Source of the DNA: Pseudomonas lundensis
GTDB taxonomy: Bacteria; Pseudomonadota; Gammaproteobacteria; Pseudomonadales; Pseudomonadaceae
Assembly (NCBI RefSeq): GCF_001042985.1
Contig: NZ_JYKY01000025.1
Coordinates: forward strand, 1 to 64,000
Direction: 5' to 3'
DNA length: 64,000 nt
Part shown: in pieces, positions 1 to 9,749 of the stretch
Layout: every line of letters starts with the position of its first letter
How positions within the stretch are numbered: the stretch's first letter is position 1
Translations under genes and position numbers: made by a program
The notes under the pieces: generated by a model
What the model saw: the letters and a program-made list of their open reading frames with translations, nothing else
Told to the model about the DNA's origin: nothing
The model's database searches: none

Positions 1-125
1 AGATATCTGCAACCAGATCCCAGGCTGCGTCGGGGAGTTCATACCGCTTTGCCATCTTGGCCTCCTGGCTTTAATGGCGGTGTATTTTACAGAAAATCGT
101 ATTTCTTGGGTTTACGTACAGAGCC
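1..125 (-). mobile_element. End of an IS5-family insertion sequence (transposase start, partial)
   Basis: On the minus strand an ATG at 53-55 opens a reading frame that leaves the window. Its first residues, MAKRYELPDAAWDLVADI, are typical of IS5-family transposase N-termini in Pseudomonas. A purine-rich Shine-Dalgarno (CAGGAGG) lies upstream. The probable element end is near 124-125, where the minus strand reads GGCTCTGTACGTAAA and is followed by CTAG (125-128), a target of the kind IS5-family elements duplicate. Only about 18 codons are visible. The end position is inferred from the CTAG and the sequence style, since the other end lies outside the window. Confidence 0.6.
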
Positions 126-184
126 TAGCTGTATCCATGCGACTCCTAGATGGATTTTTCTGTATAAATAACAGGCCTCGAAGC

Positions 185-205
185 CCACTGAAAAGCGTTC
201 AGTGG
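185..205. terminator. Stem-loop downstream of kwaB-like gene
   Basis: Perfect 8-bp arms CCACTGAA (185-192) and TTCAGTGG (198-205) enclose a 5-nt loop. The hairpin lies about 80 bp beyond the stop of the minus-strand kwaB-like gene, between it and the IS end. There is no T-run on the minus-strand side, so terminator function is only likely. Confidence 0.35.
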
Positions 206-282
206 CGTTTCCTCGCCTGTTTTGTTGATCACTCCGAGGTGGTCTATCCCGGGCTGATTGGACACGACTTAGGGTGGATCAT

Positions 283-1113
283 CTACATGACTTGAACAGA
301 GTTTGCCAGGCGCCTCTCATTTCCGAAAAGCGTTGTGTAAAAGCGTTGCTCGATGCCATAGATCAGCAGCTTTAACTGGTGATCGCTGCCAATATCGAAG
401 ACGCCTTTGGCTTTGTCGAAATCAAGGTGGCCGGCGCAGTAATCGTCGATGTAGCTGACCATCGCAGCTCGCTGGCCAGACGGAAGCGCTGCAAGGGTCG
501 CCATCGCCAATCCAATGCGCTTCCTGTTCGGTGTAGACACACGTGCCGCCTCAAAATTGTTTGAAAGCCCAATAAAGGGCTCATCAAGGAATTTTTCCAC
601 TTCCTCATGAGTTGATTCTTTGAACAGCTGGCCGATCCCTTTAAAAATGCTGGAGATCGTGGCCAGACTCTTGAAAACCAGCGAATCTGTTTTGGGCAGG
701 TAAATAGCGTCCGGCGTTGTGTTAATCACAAGTCGCAACTGCCCGTTGTCTAGCTCCGCGACCTCTCCGAAAGTGATGCTTTTTCGGGACACTAGCAGGG
801 ACGGTGTCACTTTTTGAAAGTAGAAGGAGTCATTCTGGGCACTACACAGCCATGTGATCTTATCAAACTGTTTTTTCTTGAGTTCGACATGATTTTTGCT
901 GTCGAACGGCTCTTTCAGAAAATCGATGCAGAACGGTTGCCCTGAAAAACCAGGAATCACAAACCAGGAGTCTTCATCCAGATTATGATCAGGCTCATAA
1001 GGTACGCAGGCTGCCGCGTCAATAACAACTTCTGCATAAAGTTTACTGTCCGAAAGAACCTTTACGATGGCATTTTTTTGGAGACGTTTGATTTTAGCGA
1101 GGACAAAGTCCAT
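283..1113 (-). CDS. kwaB: Kiwa-like KwaB protein (DUF4868 type)
   Basis: Soluble protein of 276 residues with no signal or membrane segment. I read it as the DUF4868-type effector of a Kiwa anti-phage system, from its size, its overall character and its position directly after a four-helix membrane protein. In Kiwa, KwaA senses phage at the membrane and KwaB binds DNA and acts on the phage. The start has a good Shine-Dalgarno (GAGG, 6 nt before ATG) and follows the kwaA-like stop by 2 nt, so the two are translationally coupled. Composition is AT-richer than the core chromosome, which fits a transferred cargo gene. The alternative is an unrelated two-gene membrane/soluble defence pair. The family call was made by eye and not tested by profile. 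Confidence 0.65.
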   Translation of the reverse strand: MDFVLAKIKRLQKNAIVKVLSDSKLYAEVVIDAAACVPYEPDHNLDEDSWFVIPGFSGQPFCIDFLKEPFDSKNHVELKKKQFDKITWLCSAQNDSFYFQKVTPSLLVSRKSITFGEVAELDNGQLRLVINTTPDAIYLPKTDSLVFKSLATISSIFKGIGQLFKESTHEEVEKFLDEPFIGLSNNFEAARVSTPNRKRIGLAMATLAALPSGQRAAMVSYIDDYCAGHLDFDKAKGVFDIGSDHQLKLLIYGIEQRFYTTLFGNERRLANSVQVM

Positions 1114-1115
1114 TT

Positions 1116-1673
1116 TCAGCCTCTATCGATTAGAGTGTAGTCATTAATGCGGTACACCTTGTCAATCACGACCTCCTTAGGAGTCCGAAAGCTTTCCTTG
1201 CTAATCAAGAAAAGCGTGACATGAGACGAGGTGCTCACGTTGTAAAACTCATATCCGTATAGTAAGAATAGAGGATTGAAATACAGCGCTTGTGATCGGT
1301 ATGTGAAGATAAATAGTATCAAATACACAAACACTAGAGTTTGGAAGCTATTGATGCTGAGCGCCACGAAGAAATAACCCAAATAGCTTGGCAAAAAGCT
1401 ATTGTTCGCATGCTCAATGCTCACAACCTGCCCAAGTTGAAAGGTGTCACTTCCCAGTCGTCTGCTTAGTTTTAAGCTGAGGCCTGTCAGTACGATAGGA
1501 ACGGCAAGATACAGGGCATAGGAGAGCCCACTAATGGCAGTTTTCAACCCGGGCAAGCTCGGATCTGCGATAAACCCACCAAACGTGATTTCGCGCTGAA
1601 CCAGATACACAATCACCAGTAAGGACGTCGCGTTGAAGGTCAGCAGTAATCTGAATAGCGTGTTGAAGTCCAC
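1116..1673 (-). CDS. kwaA: Kiwa-like KwaA membrane protein
   Basis: Protein of 185 residues with four predicted transmembrane helices, at about residues 5-25, 50-72, 98-128 and 132-150, the topology expected of KwaA. It lies immediately upstream of the kwaB-like gene. The open frame begins at a GTG (1671-1673) with little Shine-Dalgarno. A better-placed ATG with a GAGG upstream lies in another frame a few codons earlier and runs into the same region. The N-terminus may therefore be mis-set or carry a small frameshift. Membrane topology is visible; the Kiwa assignment is inferred from the gene pair. Confidence 0.6.
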   Translation of the reverse strand: MDFNTLFRLLLTFNATSLLVIVYLVQREITFGGFIADPSLPGLKTAISGLSYALYLAVPIVLTGLSLKLSRRLGSDTFQLGQVVSIEHANNSFLPSYLGYFFVALSINSFQTLVFVYLILFIFTYRSQALYFNPLFLLYGYEFYNVSTSSHVTLFLISKESFRTPKEVVIDKVYRINDYTLIDRG

Positions 1674-2434
1674 TTAAAAAATCATCCGTAATCATTTTCA
1701 TCCTCTGATGGCAGGATGCTACCAAGAAGCGTCGGGGCTCGCCAGTTCTGGCCGATGACTGTCAATTAGCTTACACCCTTTATCTAAGCCCGAGATGCCC
1801 TGCATGAGCGAGCACGTGCGTTGAGATGATAGGTTCCGGACGCGCAGGCCGACCAGATTGAAGAAGCACGGGAAGCTGAGCACGTCCGCGTGCTTGTCGC
1901 TGATTCAGCTGAGTAAATCAATCAGGTACCCGCAAGATGCCTGATGTGTAGGAGATCGTCACGGTGCTTGCAGCATAGTTCATCCATGACCCCGGACCCC
2001 AGATTCGGGTCAATGGTACGCCTCTGACCCTGGCCAAGCTTGAGCAGCATGCTCGAACGCACACCCTGAATCTGAGTGAGGGTAGGCTCACAAAAGTCAT
2101 CGTCATCAATCAACGCAGCGAACCATTCATCTATCTGACTGCACGCTCATGGGCGTTGCTCATATGTCCTTGAGCGTGTAACCAATTGGATGGGCTCGAC
2201 CATGCTGGGCCATTTACGATCGGATTGACATCAGATGCTGGGTTACTGGATAAATGCGTCGAGCAACCAGCGATGAATCGGGGAGGGCAGCGATCCATTG
2301 ATTGCATTTGGCGAATTATCGAGGCCTCCTGGTAACCGCTGGCCATTGAAATGCAATGGCTGTGCGCCGATCTGTGGTAGTGCCAAGTAGAATTTTAGTT
2401 CACCCTCAAGCTTGGCGGTGTGAAACCTCGACAG
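1674..2434. other. Long intergenic region with decayed coding fragments
   Basis: No intact gene is convincing here. Two short plus-strand stretches read like remnants of a protein. The first is 1839-1916, an acidic/alanine-rich helix including the residues EEAREAEHVRVLVADSAE followed by a stop. The second is 2003-2173, reading RVNGTPLTLAKLEQH and then a strand-rich segment ending at a stop. They lie in different frames, as expected of a decayed gene. No repeats or RNA genes were recognised. Confidence 0.35.
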
Positions 2435-5401
2435 TTACTCACTCACTAGCCAGTAAGCTTTTGCCGAGCCCTGACGTGCGTAGCCTATGCAGAACGCCAT
2501 CAAATCGCTCATGCGCTCATCAACTATGGTGCGCCGAATACCAGGTTGAACGCCTACCACCGTGAAGGTAAGAGCTGTTGCAGGTGTTAACCGCAGCAAC
2601 TCGTAGGTTTCATCCCTGTCCCCGCTGACAAAGTACGAAGGAGATGTGTGTCTGCGATGCATGCGATCCTCCATATGATGCAGCAAGGTAGCGACGTTGC
2701 AGAAGTAAGCTGACTTTACCAGCTGTCCCGCAACCTCATACACATCACCAACTCGCCCTCCATTGGCTGGCCCTCCTGCACCTTTACAGTGATAGAGGGT
2801 GACGTTCACTTCCTGGGCTGCATTGACAGTGACGCAGATGTAGTCGGCGGCCTCGCCTGAGCGATGGTCGTAATACAAACACCGGAGATCTGGAAGCGTC
2901 AGAAGGTGTTGTTCCAAATGCTCCTGCACAGTTGCTTGGCCATCGAGTTCTGCACGTCGCTCCAGTGTGCGAGGCTCCTGATTGTTCGGCAGGAACTCTA
3001 CCTCGATCGCGCAGCCTGTCCAATCGATTGACTCCGCATCACCTGGAGCAAGTGCGAGGGATCTGAGAAGAGGGGCAGCGATTTTGTTTAGCCCTTCAAA
3101 TGAAGACTTATCTGTTGCATAGAAAATAGGAGGGCACTCACTAAGCCAGTCGGCCAATGGCATCCAGCCATCTTGGCTAGACTCGATCGTCATTGTGGCA
3201 TTTGGTTCCAGGCAGCGAATCAGTTGGCCACCCTCAAGACTCAGGCGCATACGGATCTGCCCCTCAGCATGAACGATCGAAAAATCCAAGTGCCCGGCTT
3301 GTGGATCGCACTCAAAGTCCTGGATATCCCACTCCACAAGCCTGGAGGTTTGTAACTCTTGTTCCTGCGTAGCCCTGAAGTGAATACGAGGATTGCGAGT
3401 GAGGCCTTGCCGTGACCAGTTGGCTGCCATCACCGCTTCTGGTAGCTCCCGAAGAGTCGTAGTGGTTCTGACCAAGTCGAGGTGGGTTTGGCTAAACGCA
3501 GCATCTCCTACGATGCGCGCATGAAGCGTCTGCACCCAGGCAAAGAAGTCAGGAACGGATAGGCGCTGATTGCTCCAGATTCTAGAGCTGCTACTGGCTC
3601 CGATGGTTTCACGCACCTGGCCGTTCATGCCACTCCCGAAGTAGTGACCCTGAGCGTAAGCGCGGCTGTCACCGGCAGTGACCGCGCGCTCGGCTTGAGG
3701 GCCAGTTAGGGTTCGATAAGTCTCGACTTGCGAATTGAAGGTCGTGTTCTGCAAGCCAACAGCAAAAAACCTCATCCCCTCCAGTCCGGCCCTCGCTCGG
3801 CTCGTTTCTTCATAGCTCAACCCTCGGCTGCCGGCACGGCAAACGATATCCATGATGGTCAGGTACAGCTTCTCTGTCCTGAGAGTTGAGCCGATGAAGC
3901 AGTAGCTCGATTCCGGAAAATACATCAGCAGGAAGGCCTCGTGCCGAATATCAGTAAGCGTGTTTGAGGTCGACCAGTTCGGAGGTGCTTCATCTGCTGT
4001 CAGTACGAGAGACAAATTGCCATCTGGCGTTCCCCACTGCTTCACAATGCGAAGCATTCGACCAACCTTTTCTCCCAGCAAATCGAAATCCGGCCTGCGA
4101 CTGCAGTGAAACCCGCGGACGTGCGCGTACAAATTGAAGGACAGCGCAGATACGGACTCATAGTCAGACTCAGTCATCCGACGCACCGGCAAGCTTTGGA
4201 TGAATTCTTGGGCCTCAACTGCGCCCTGAATCTGAGCAAGCGCGGCATCATCAATCATCTGAGCCAGATCAACGCCTTCCCGGAGCAGAGTCGCTGTCGC
4301 CTCACGCACTCTGAATGCCGGTGCAATGAGGGTTGGGCGTCCCGTGGTGCCATCGATCCTGGCGAACCTGCCGATGAACTGGATTGTGGGTACCAGTGAC
4401 TTGTGCGGTGCATGTAACGCCGCGACCTTGAGCTTTGGGAAGTCATAGCCTTCACCAAACATGTCTACGCAGATGATGGCCTTCAACTCACCAGAAACGA
4501 GCCTCGCCTCGATTAAGTCCTGTTGTCGTTTGGTAAGTCGGCTGCTGATGGCGGCGACGGAAACGCCCAGTTGCTCATAGATCGGGACGAGCGCTTGCGC
4601 GGAAGAGATGGTCGAGGCGCGTACGAAAAGCCTGTGATCAAAACCGTTAGCGACATCGTCTTCGAGCTGTGCCACCGCAGTTCGGGCAATCGCCCGATCA
4701 ACATGCTCATCATCAAGCTCGTTATCTATGGGTGCCGCCCGGAAGACGATAGGATCGAACGCACCTTCAGACACGGCTCTCATAACAGGATATCGGTAGA
4801 CCAACTTGCCCGGGATAACGCGGTCATCGCGCCTGAAGGGGGTTGCTGTCAAGAATATAAATCGAGCTGCCGAGTAGTGGTCCAGGTACGCTGCCCAGGA
4901 GTCCGCCGGCGCATGGTGTGCCTCATCGAAAATCACTACATCAAAAAGGTCGGCCGCAGCCCTTGGGGCAATTATCGGCGAAGAGCTGCCGGGGGTTGAG
5001 ATCACGACGTCGAACACCCGCAATTGTTCCCAAGCCTCAGGCGTTATTGGCCGCCCCGAATGCAAGTGAACGGAAGGTAGCGGCCCGTCTTCAGGTAGCG
5101 CACCGATGCGCCTGAGTGTTGAAAGGGTGGAAAAATGTGAGTGCACCTGTTTGCGCAGAGCACTTGATGGCTCGACGATGAGTATCCGAGTTGCTCCAAG
5201 TAGAAGCGGTAGCGACATCATCAATGATGTCTTTCCATAACCAGTGGGCAGGCAGATGATCGCGGGGTCGTCTTGCAACGAGAAGTGGGCCAATGTCGCA
5301 TACATTGCGCCAAGTTGGCCCGGCCTAAAGCCGCTGTTAGGTGCGTCAGTCTGCTGAAGAAGCTTGAGTGACCCCGCTTGCTCCACAAAAAATCCAGCCA
5401 T
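2435..5401 (-). CDS. Superfamily 2 DEAH-box helicase, defence-island type
   Basis: ATP-dependent helicase or translocase of 988 residues, related to the ResIII/type III restriction helicases. Motifs: FRPGQL (25-30, Q-motif-like), Walker A PTGYGKT (52-58), Walker B DEAH (159-162), motif III TATPFRR (about 184-190) and motif VI QFIGRFAR (about 350). The two RecA-like domains take up roughly the first 400 residues. The remaining 580 match nothing I recognise and may hold the substrate-specific part. A Shine-Dalgarno AAGGA precedes the ATG. The gene is downstream of the DUF4365-TPR-PIN gene on the same strand, across a 382-bp gap. HamB of Hachiman is similar in size, but no HamA-like (DUF1837) partner is present. 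Helicase call certain; system unknown. Confidence 0.85.
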   Translation of the reverse strand: MAGFFVEQAGSLKLLQQTDAPNSGFRPGQLGAMYATLAHFSLQDDPAIICLPTGYGKTSLMMSLPLLLGATRILIVEPSSALRKQVHSHFSTLSTLRRIGALPEDGPLPSVHLHSGRPITPEAWEQLRVFDVVISTPGSSSPIIAPRAAADLFDVVIFDEAHHAPADSWAAYLDHYSAARFIFLTATPFRRDDRVIPGKLVYRYPVMRAVSEGAFDPIVFRAAPIDNELDDEHVDRAIARTAVAQLEDDVANGFDHRLFVRASTISSAQALVPIYEQLGVSVAAISSRLTKRQQDLIEARLVSGELKAIICVDMFGEGYDFPKLKVAALHAPHKSLVPTIQFIGRFARIDGTTGRPTLIAPAFRVREATATLLREGVDLAQMIDDAALAQIQGAVEAQEFIQSLPVRRMTESDYESVSALSFNLYAHVRGFHCSRRPDFDLLGEKVGRMLRIVKQWGTPDGNLSLVLTADEAPPNWSTSNTLTDIRHEAFLLMYFPESSYCFIGSTLRTEKLYLTIMDIVCRAGSRGLSYEETSRARAGLEGMRFFAVGLQNTTFNSQVETYRTLTGPQAERAVTAGDSRAYAQGHYFGSGMNGQVRETIGASSSSRIWSNQRLSVPDFFAWVQTLHARIVGDAAFSQTHLDLVRTTTTLRELPEAVMAANWSRQGLTRNPRIHFRATQEQELQTSRLVEWDIQDFECDPQAGHLDFSIVHAEGQIRMRLSLEGGQLIRCLEPNATMTIESSQDGWMPLADWLSECPPIFYATDKSSFEGLNKIAAPLLRSLALAPGDAESIDWTGCAIEVEFLPNNQEPRTLERRAELDGQATVQEHLEQHLLTLPDLRCLYYDHRSGEAADYICVTVNAAQEVNVTLYHCKGAGGPANGGRVGDVYEVAGQLVKSAYFCNVATLLHHMEDRMHRRHTSPSYFVSGDRDETYELLRLTPATALTFTVVGVQPGIRRTIVDERMSDLMAFCIGYARQGSAKAYWLVSE

Positions 5402-5783
5402 TTCTACCGTCCTTGGATATTTCTTACCAATCCTAATGGGCTATGGGCTTTAAACAAGCGATGCAGGTAAAAATTTCTTTCAGCATCTCCTAGCTTCTGC
5501 TTGCTTCAGCAGGCACGGGGACTGAGGTGCCGGGACCCGAGCAACTCACAATGGCTCGCTTGAGCGCGGCCCGTTCGTTGTAATTAGTATAGGTGTTTGA
5601 ATCGCCCCTGGTTTCAAATAGACACGACGCAATTCCAGGGCTGCAGTTCGCAAACCTCTACTGGGATCTTGTCCCAGGCCCACATCGTCAGAGCAGCTTC
5701 CGGACGAGTCTTTGTAGAGAAACGGTGCCCTCAGGCTCGACCACGCCGAAGCCGCGCACAGTCCAGCGCTTGCGGCGCCGCAC
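5402..5783. other. 382-bp gap between helicase and DUF4365 genes
   Basis: No gene is supported. The segment from 5596 to 5626 (TTTGAATCGCCCCTGG and following) resembles an IS3-family terminal repeat and has a diverged direct copy at 12947-12978. The rest shows no clear terminator or ORF with a ribosome site. It may be the scar of an insertion sequence that separated two formerly adjacent genes. Confidence 0.35.
5596..5626 (+). repeat. IS3-family-like terminal sequence, copy 1
   Basis: TTTGAATCGCCCCTGG followed by TTT..TAGACACG is shared, with several mismatches, with 12947-12978 in the same orientation. The TGAATCGCCCC...TAGACACC pattern is typical of IS3-family ends in Pseudomonas, as far as I recall. 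No transposase remains beside it. Confidence 0.35.
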
Positions 5784-8700
5784 TCATCGTCCGAATTTGG
5801 GCCTTTGCGCCGCTATTCGTGCTGTGGTGTAGGCGTTGGCGAACTCGGATTGGTCAATCGTGCCCCTCGTTAGGCTCTCATTGAGCTTGGTATAGATTCG
5901 CAACCCTTCGCTAGCCGCTACGGATTCCAACTGAGCACATTTCGAACCCAGCAACCGGATAGCAACCCTCTCAAGACGCTCGTCCATTTGATCACCATGA
6001 TGAGACTCGACTAACAGCCTGTAAACCGCCCAGAGTCCTTTAGCGCTGGCCTTTGGCAAATGCCCCCTGAGTGCGGCGGCGATGATCAAAATGACAATGG
6101 TCTCAAGGGCCTGATCAGGGGCATCACTTTTCATGGCTGCTTTGACATGCCAGTGTCGCATCAGCGCTGCTAGCCCAATCTCAGGAAGCAAAGCCTGATC
6201 CACCAGAATACGTAGCACCGATGCTGCATGCTCCAACACTTTCTCAAAGGTCGCGCGGTAATCCCAGAGCGCCGAGATTACTGAGATGAACCTGGGTTCT
6301 GCGTCAAGGATTTCTACGGCTTGACGTACGGTTCGTGCAGTAAAGGCAGCCGGGGGAAGCAGCCGCACAATCTCGGACAGCTGCACGATTACCCTGACCC
6401 TCCATTCACACAGCTGCGCAATTTTGCCGGCTTTTTCAATGGGGGAGAGCTGCCCAACCTCTGTCAGTGCGGCCAGGACATCAAGCGTGCAGAAACCATC
6501 GACCTCGGAACCTGCGGCACAAAATATCCGCAGCGACTCGTCATCAGAATAGAGCCGGTACCGTTCCGGCTCTTTGCCGAGTATCTCCACGATTTCACTG
6601 TTGCTGCGCCCAATGACCCTGGCGGGCGATGCTTCGCTTGCCTCCTCTGGAGGGGAGGGCTGGAGGATCGAGGCTAGATGGGGTTTCAAAGCGTTCTGTA
6701 GCTCCAAGCATTTGCTTCGCTTTGGGCTTCCAAAAACGGGGTTCGTGAACTCGGCAAGCTCCTCCATCGTGGCCCTGGCAACCGCAATTTGACCGAAGAA
6801 AGTGATGACGGCGTCGATCAGCCCCAAGTCGTTAAGGACTAACAGCGCTGTCCAATCCAGCAAAGGCACTCGCTTGCGCAGGGCATCGGCACCGATCGGT
6901 TGCCACCCCGTATCGTTGACCATCACCAAGTGATACTGGCGATCATCCCGGCTGGACACCTTGGCAACTTCCCACAGGTGTACAATATCGGAAATGTAAG
7001 ACAGCACCAGTCGCGGGCGCCACGAGAAAGGGACGGTGTTTAATCCCTGCTGTAGGGATCGCTCCATCCGTTTCTGGAACGCTTCTCTGTCGGGCGTCAT
7101 TCCAGCCAGTGCTTTCAGGCTTTCCACCAACTCCGTGCCAGAGGCGCCCTCTCGAATTTCGCCTCTCCAGAGCATCCGGGAATTCGGGAAATTCCTGAAA
7201 AATGCTTCAGCGCGTGTTCGGAACTGCTCTCTATCCCTGGCAAGGTCGATGTCACTGCGTCCCCCCAGAGTGCCGCTCAGGTGCATCATCAAGTAGGTGC
7301 CTTCCTGGCTCTCTACACTCTGATCTACCAATTCGCCTGCTCGTAGGGCTAGCTCCAGTAGCCGGTCGCTCGTTGGGTCGGAAAACTGGATGAGAAAGAA
7401 CAGTAATTTCACGAACTCCAATTGTTCCCCTTTGGATCTCGCAGTTTCGAGCGCTCTTTCCGCTGCCTCCACGGCGTCATCGACGTATCCGCAACGTGTG
7501 GCAATCGTCGCATAGGTGTTCAGTGCCAGTGGATCGTCAGATCCTGTGGCTACAATTTTCAACAACCGATCGCGGGCCTTTTCCGTTTCGCCCAGGTGAT
7601 CAAGTGCCAATGCCTCGAAGGCTCCCATTCGATCACCAGGCTCAACGCGGACTCGATTGCTTTGACACAGCTCTACGATGCCTTGCCAATCTCTCAAGGT
7701 CACCAAGGCCAACCCAAGCCGCGCAGCCACCGCAGGCGACAGGACATAGTGCTCAGTGATCTTTTCGGAGAGTCGAACACACGCCTGCGCGCTCTGCGGG
7801 TCGGTAGGGTCAAGCTCGTGGATGAGGGTGAGTGCAATACTGACGGGCCGATCCAGTTCTTCATACCTGGCCTGCAGCGTCCTCAACGCCTCATCCTTGG
7901 CCAACCTGCTCATCTCCAACTGGAGATAAAATTGTGCGAGGGCGGCTTCGGGGGCCAGAGCAGGATCTGCTTCGAGCATCCCCATCCACTGGTTCACGAG
8001 GCCGGTCTGAACTGATTTGTGCGCCGAAATAGACGCTGCGGTGACAGCCGACCCAAACAGGGGGTGGCTGCGATCCACGTCACCGACGTATGCGCCAAAG
8101 CCTTGATAGCACGCCCGAAATTTACGGGTTTCATAGAGCAGAAGCGTGCCCCAGAGCTGCTTGTCAGGTGAGTCGGGCAACTGATCATTTGTCGACAATG
8201 CGAGGGTGAAGTCCGCCAATTGACCCGCAATGCCCCGCAAGACCTCATGGATATGGGGCAATTCCGGGCGCTTCTGCGCTGCATCCTTCAGGTCTGCAAG
8301 TATCGACTCTGCCTTGCCAAGGGCCGACGCTGTGGCCCCCCAGATGTCGACGAGCTGCTCTATGTTAGAGCCCCAGCCAGATGCCTTTATGGACAGGACA
8401 GCATCGTTAATCGCAACCCAAGCTTCCTCAAGCTTTTGAAGGTCTACACCTGGAAGACCTGCGGGTGGGATAGATTCACGTCGCGGCGTAGTGGCGGTGG
8501 CCACTGCGAGGGAAAATTTGGCTCGAGCCCTAAGCAACAGCAGCAGTTCACGAATGTCATCGGACGCGTCACAGGCTTCAAGGCCCGCCTCGCAGTCCGT
8601 CAGGGCATTTGCCGGTTCTTCAGACAGCCAATGTGCAAACGCTCTGGCGAAAGACCGTTGAGGTTCCGCAAGCAAATTCGCCTGCTCAACGGCCAACTCG

Positions 8701-9749
8701 TAATGCCCTTGCACGGCATGCAGCCGGGAGCGAATGGCAATGATGGCTGGATCTTCACCCTCCAGTAAATCATGTAGCTCTGCAAGTGAGTCGCTATCGT
8801 TCTCGAATCGGATGCGGATCTCCGCTTCCACCTGGGCTGCTCGGAACTTGGGGAGCGGCGTTACCTCGTACGCGTTCTGGTAGGAAGAGACTGCCGCTTT
8901 GTTATCTCCCGTTTGAACCTGCCACTTGCCACGTAAGCGCCAATATTCTGCGCGCTCAAGGGTGGCCGACCCTTCGAGTTTTGGCTCTGCCTCATCGAGC
9001 TGGATCTTCGCTCGATCCAGCGCGGTGACCTGTAGATCTGCCTTGGCCTGAGTCAAGTTCCAGGCAAGCGTGCCGCGAGCTGGGTTGACCCAGTAGTCTT
9101 CCGTTGGGCCTGCCAAGGCGTTCATCAGTGCGGAGCCTCGTGCAGCCACGCCTTTTACCACGCCCTGAACCAGGGTTAAGCGGTCATCTGCTTGCATCCC
9201 TGGGTGTGTTTGCTCTGCGCGCTCACTCAGGATATGCCCCATGCGAGACAGTTCGTTCTGGTGGCGAATGTCCTCCGAGAGATCCGTAGCTATTTTTAGT
9301 ACGTTCTTTGTGGACGCACGAAGGGTGACGGATTTGCGTTCAGCGGACAGATCGTCGACCGAGATGCGATTCAGCTCATCCCTGAGCCAAACATAGTAAA
9401 GGGGGCAGTCGACAGGATCTTCGTTCACCGATAGGTCGCAGATCACCAGAAGTACCGGTTCTACGGCTCTGGCGTAATAGCGTACAGTGGTGGCTTTCAG
9501 AGACACCGAAATGTATTCGCCATCCGCCGTCAGGTTCGGAGAGCGGGTGCCCTTAAGCTGGATACGGAAAATATCCGTCGCTTGTTGATTCGGCGTGGTC
9601 TGCACTTGGAAGTCATAGCCATAGTCGTCAGTCCCTTCCAGGCTTTGCACTCGCCAATTCTTGGGATGTCGAGCCATCAGGCAACGTGTTGCATCGGCAT
9701 TGATGTCGTGCTGATCACCCGTCCCAGGTAGAGGCCCGTCAACTGGCAT
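5784..9749 (-). CDS. DUF4365 nuclease-like / TPR / PIN-like multidomain protein
   Basis: Protein of 1321 residues. Residues 1 to about 140 match DUF4365, a PD-(D/E)xK-like fold, with DYGYDFQV (D46) and IQLKG (Q64, K66) as the likely catalytic core. Residues about 200-900 are helical with repeated A/L/Y patterns typical of TPR or SEL1 arrays. Residues about 955-1110 look like a PIN nuclease: LLDWTALLVLNDLGLID (D near 964), MEELAEF (E near 995), YSDDESLR (D near 1068) and TLDVLAAL (D near 1090) give the D-E-D-D spacing. Such a protein could carry two nucleases on a helical sensor scaffold. It lies upstream of a helicase gene and divergent from an SMC-like ATPase gene. The start has Shine-Dalgarno GAGGAAG. 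The DUF4365 call is fairly sure, the TPR region likely and the PIN module inferred by eye. Confidence 0.7.
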   Translation of the reverse strand: MPVDGPLPGTGDQHDINADATRCLMARHPKNWRVQSLEGTDDYGYDFQVQTTPNQQATDIFRIQLKGTRSPNLTADGEYISVSLKATTVRYYARAVEPVLLVICDLSVNEDPVDCPLYYVWLRDELNRISVDDLSAERKSVTLRASTKNVLKIATDLSEDIRHQNELSRMGHILSERAEQTHPGMQADDRLTLVQGVVKGVAARGSALMNALAGPTEDYWVNPARGTLAWNLTQAKADLQVTALDRAKIQLDEAEPKLEGSATLERAEYWRLRGKWQVQTGDNKAAVSSYQNAYEVTPLPKFRAAQVEAEIRIRFENDSDSLAELHDLLEGEDPAIIAIRSRLHAVQGHYELAVEQANLLAEPQRSFARAFAHWLSEEPANALTDCEAGLEACDASDDIRELLLLLRARAKFSLAVATATTPRRESIPPAGLPGVDLQKLEEAWVAINDAVLSIKASGWGSNIEQLVDIWGATASALGKAESILADLKDAAQKRPELPHIHEVLRGIAGQLADFTLALSTNDQLPDSPDKQLWGTLLLYETRKFRACYQGFGAYVGDVDRSHPLFGSAVTAASISAHKSVQTGLVNQWMGMLEADPALAPEAALAQFYLQLEMSRLAKDEALRTLQARYEELDRPVSIALTLIHELDPTDPQSAQACVRLSEKITEHYVLSPAVAARLGLALVTLRDWQGIVELCQSNRVRVEPGDRMGAFEALALDHLGETEKARDRLLKIVATGSDDPLALNTYATIATRCGYVDDAVEAAERALETARSKGEQLEFVKLLFFLIQFSDPTSDRLLELALRAGELVDQSVESQEGTYLMMHLSGTLGGRSDIDLARDREQFRTRAEAFFRNFPNSRMLWRGEIREGASGTELVESLKALAGMTPDREAFQKRMERSLQQGLNTVPFSWRPRLVLSYISDIVHLWEVAKVSSRDDRQYHLVMVNDTGWQPIGADALRKRVPLLDWTALLVLNDLGLIDAVITFFGQIAVARATMEELAEFTNPVFGSPKRSKCLELQNALKPHLASILQPSPPEEASEASPARVIGRSNSEIVEILGKEPERYRLYSDDESLRIFCAAGSEVDGFCTLDVLAALTEVGQLSPIEKAGKIAQLCEWRVRVIVQLSEIVRLLPPAAFTARTVRQAVEILDAEPRFISVISALWDYRATFEKVLEHAASVLRILVDQALLPEIGLAALMRHWHVKAAMKSDAPDQALETIVILIIAAALRGHLPKASAKGLWAVYRLLVESHHGDQMDERLERVAIRLLGSKCAQLESVAASEGLRIYTKLNESLTRGTIDQSEFANAYTTARIAAQRPKFGR

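Noticed and set aside
2435..5401. Helicase as HamB of a Hachiman system
   Set aside because: Size is right, but no DUF1837 (HamA-like) gene is adjacent and the neighbour is a DUF4365-TPR protein.
7422..8015. Plus-strand open frame of 197 codons inside the DUF4365-TPR gene
   Set aside because: Opposite a long, continuous repeat protein; no start signal and no domain.
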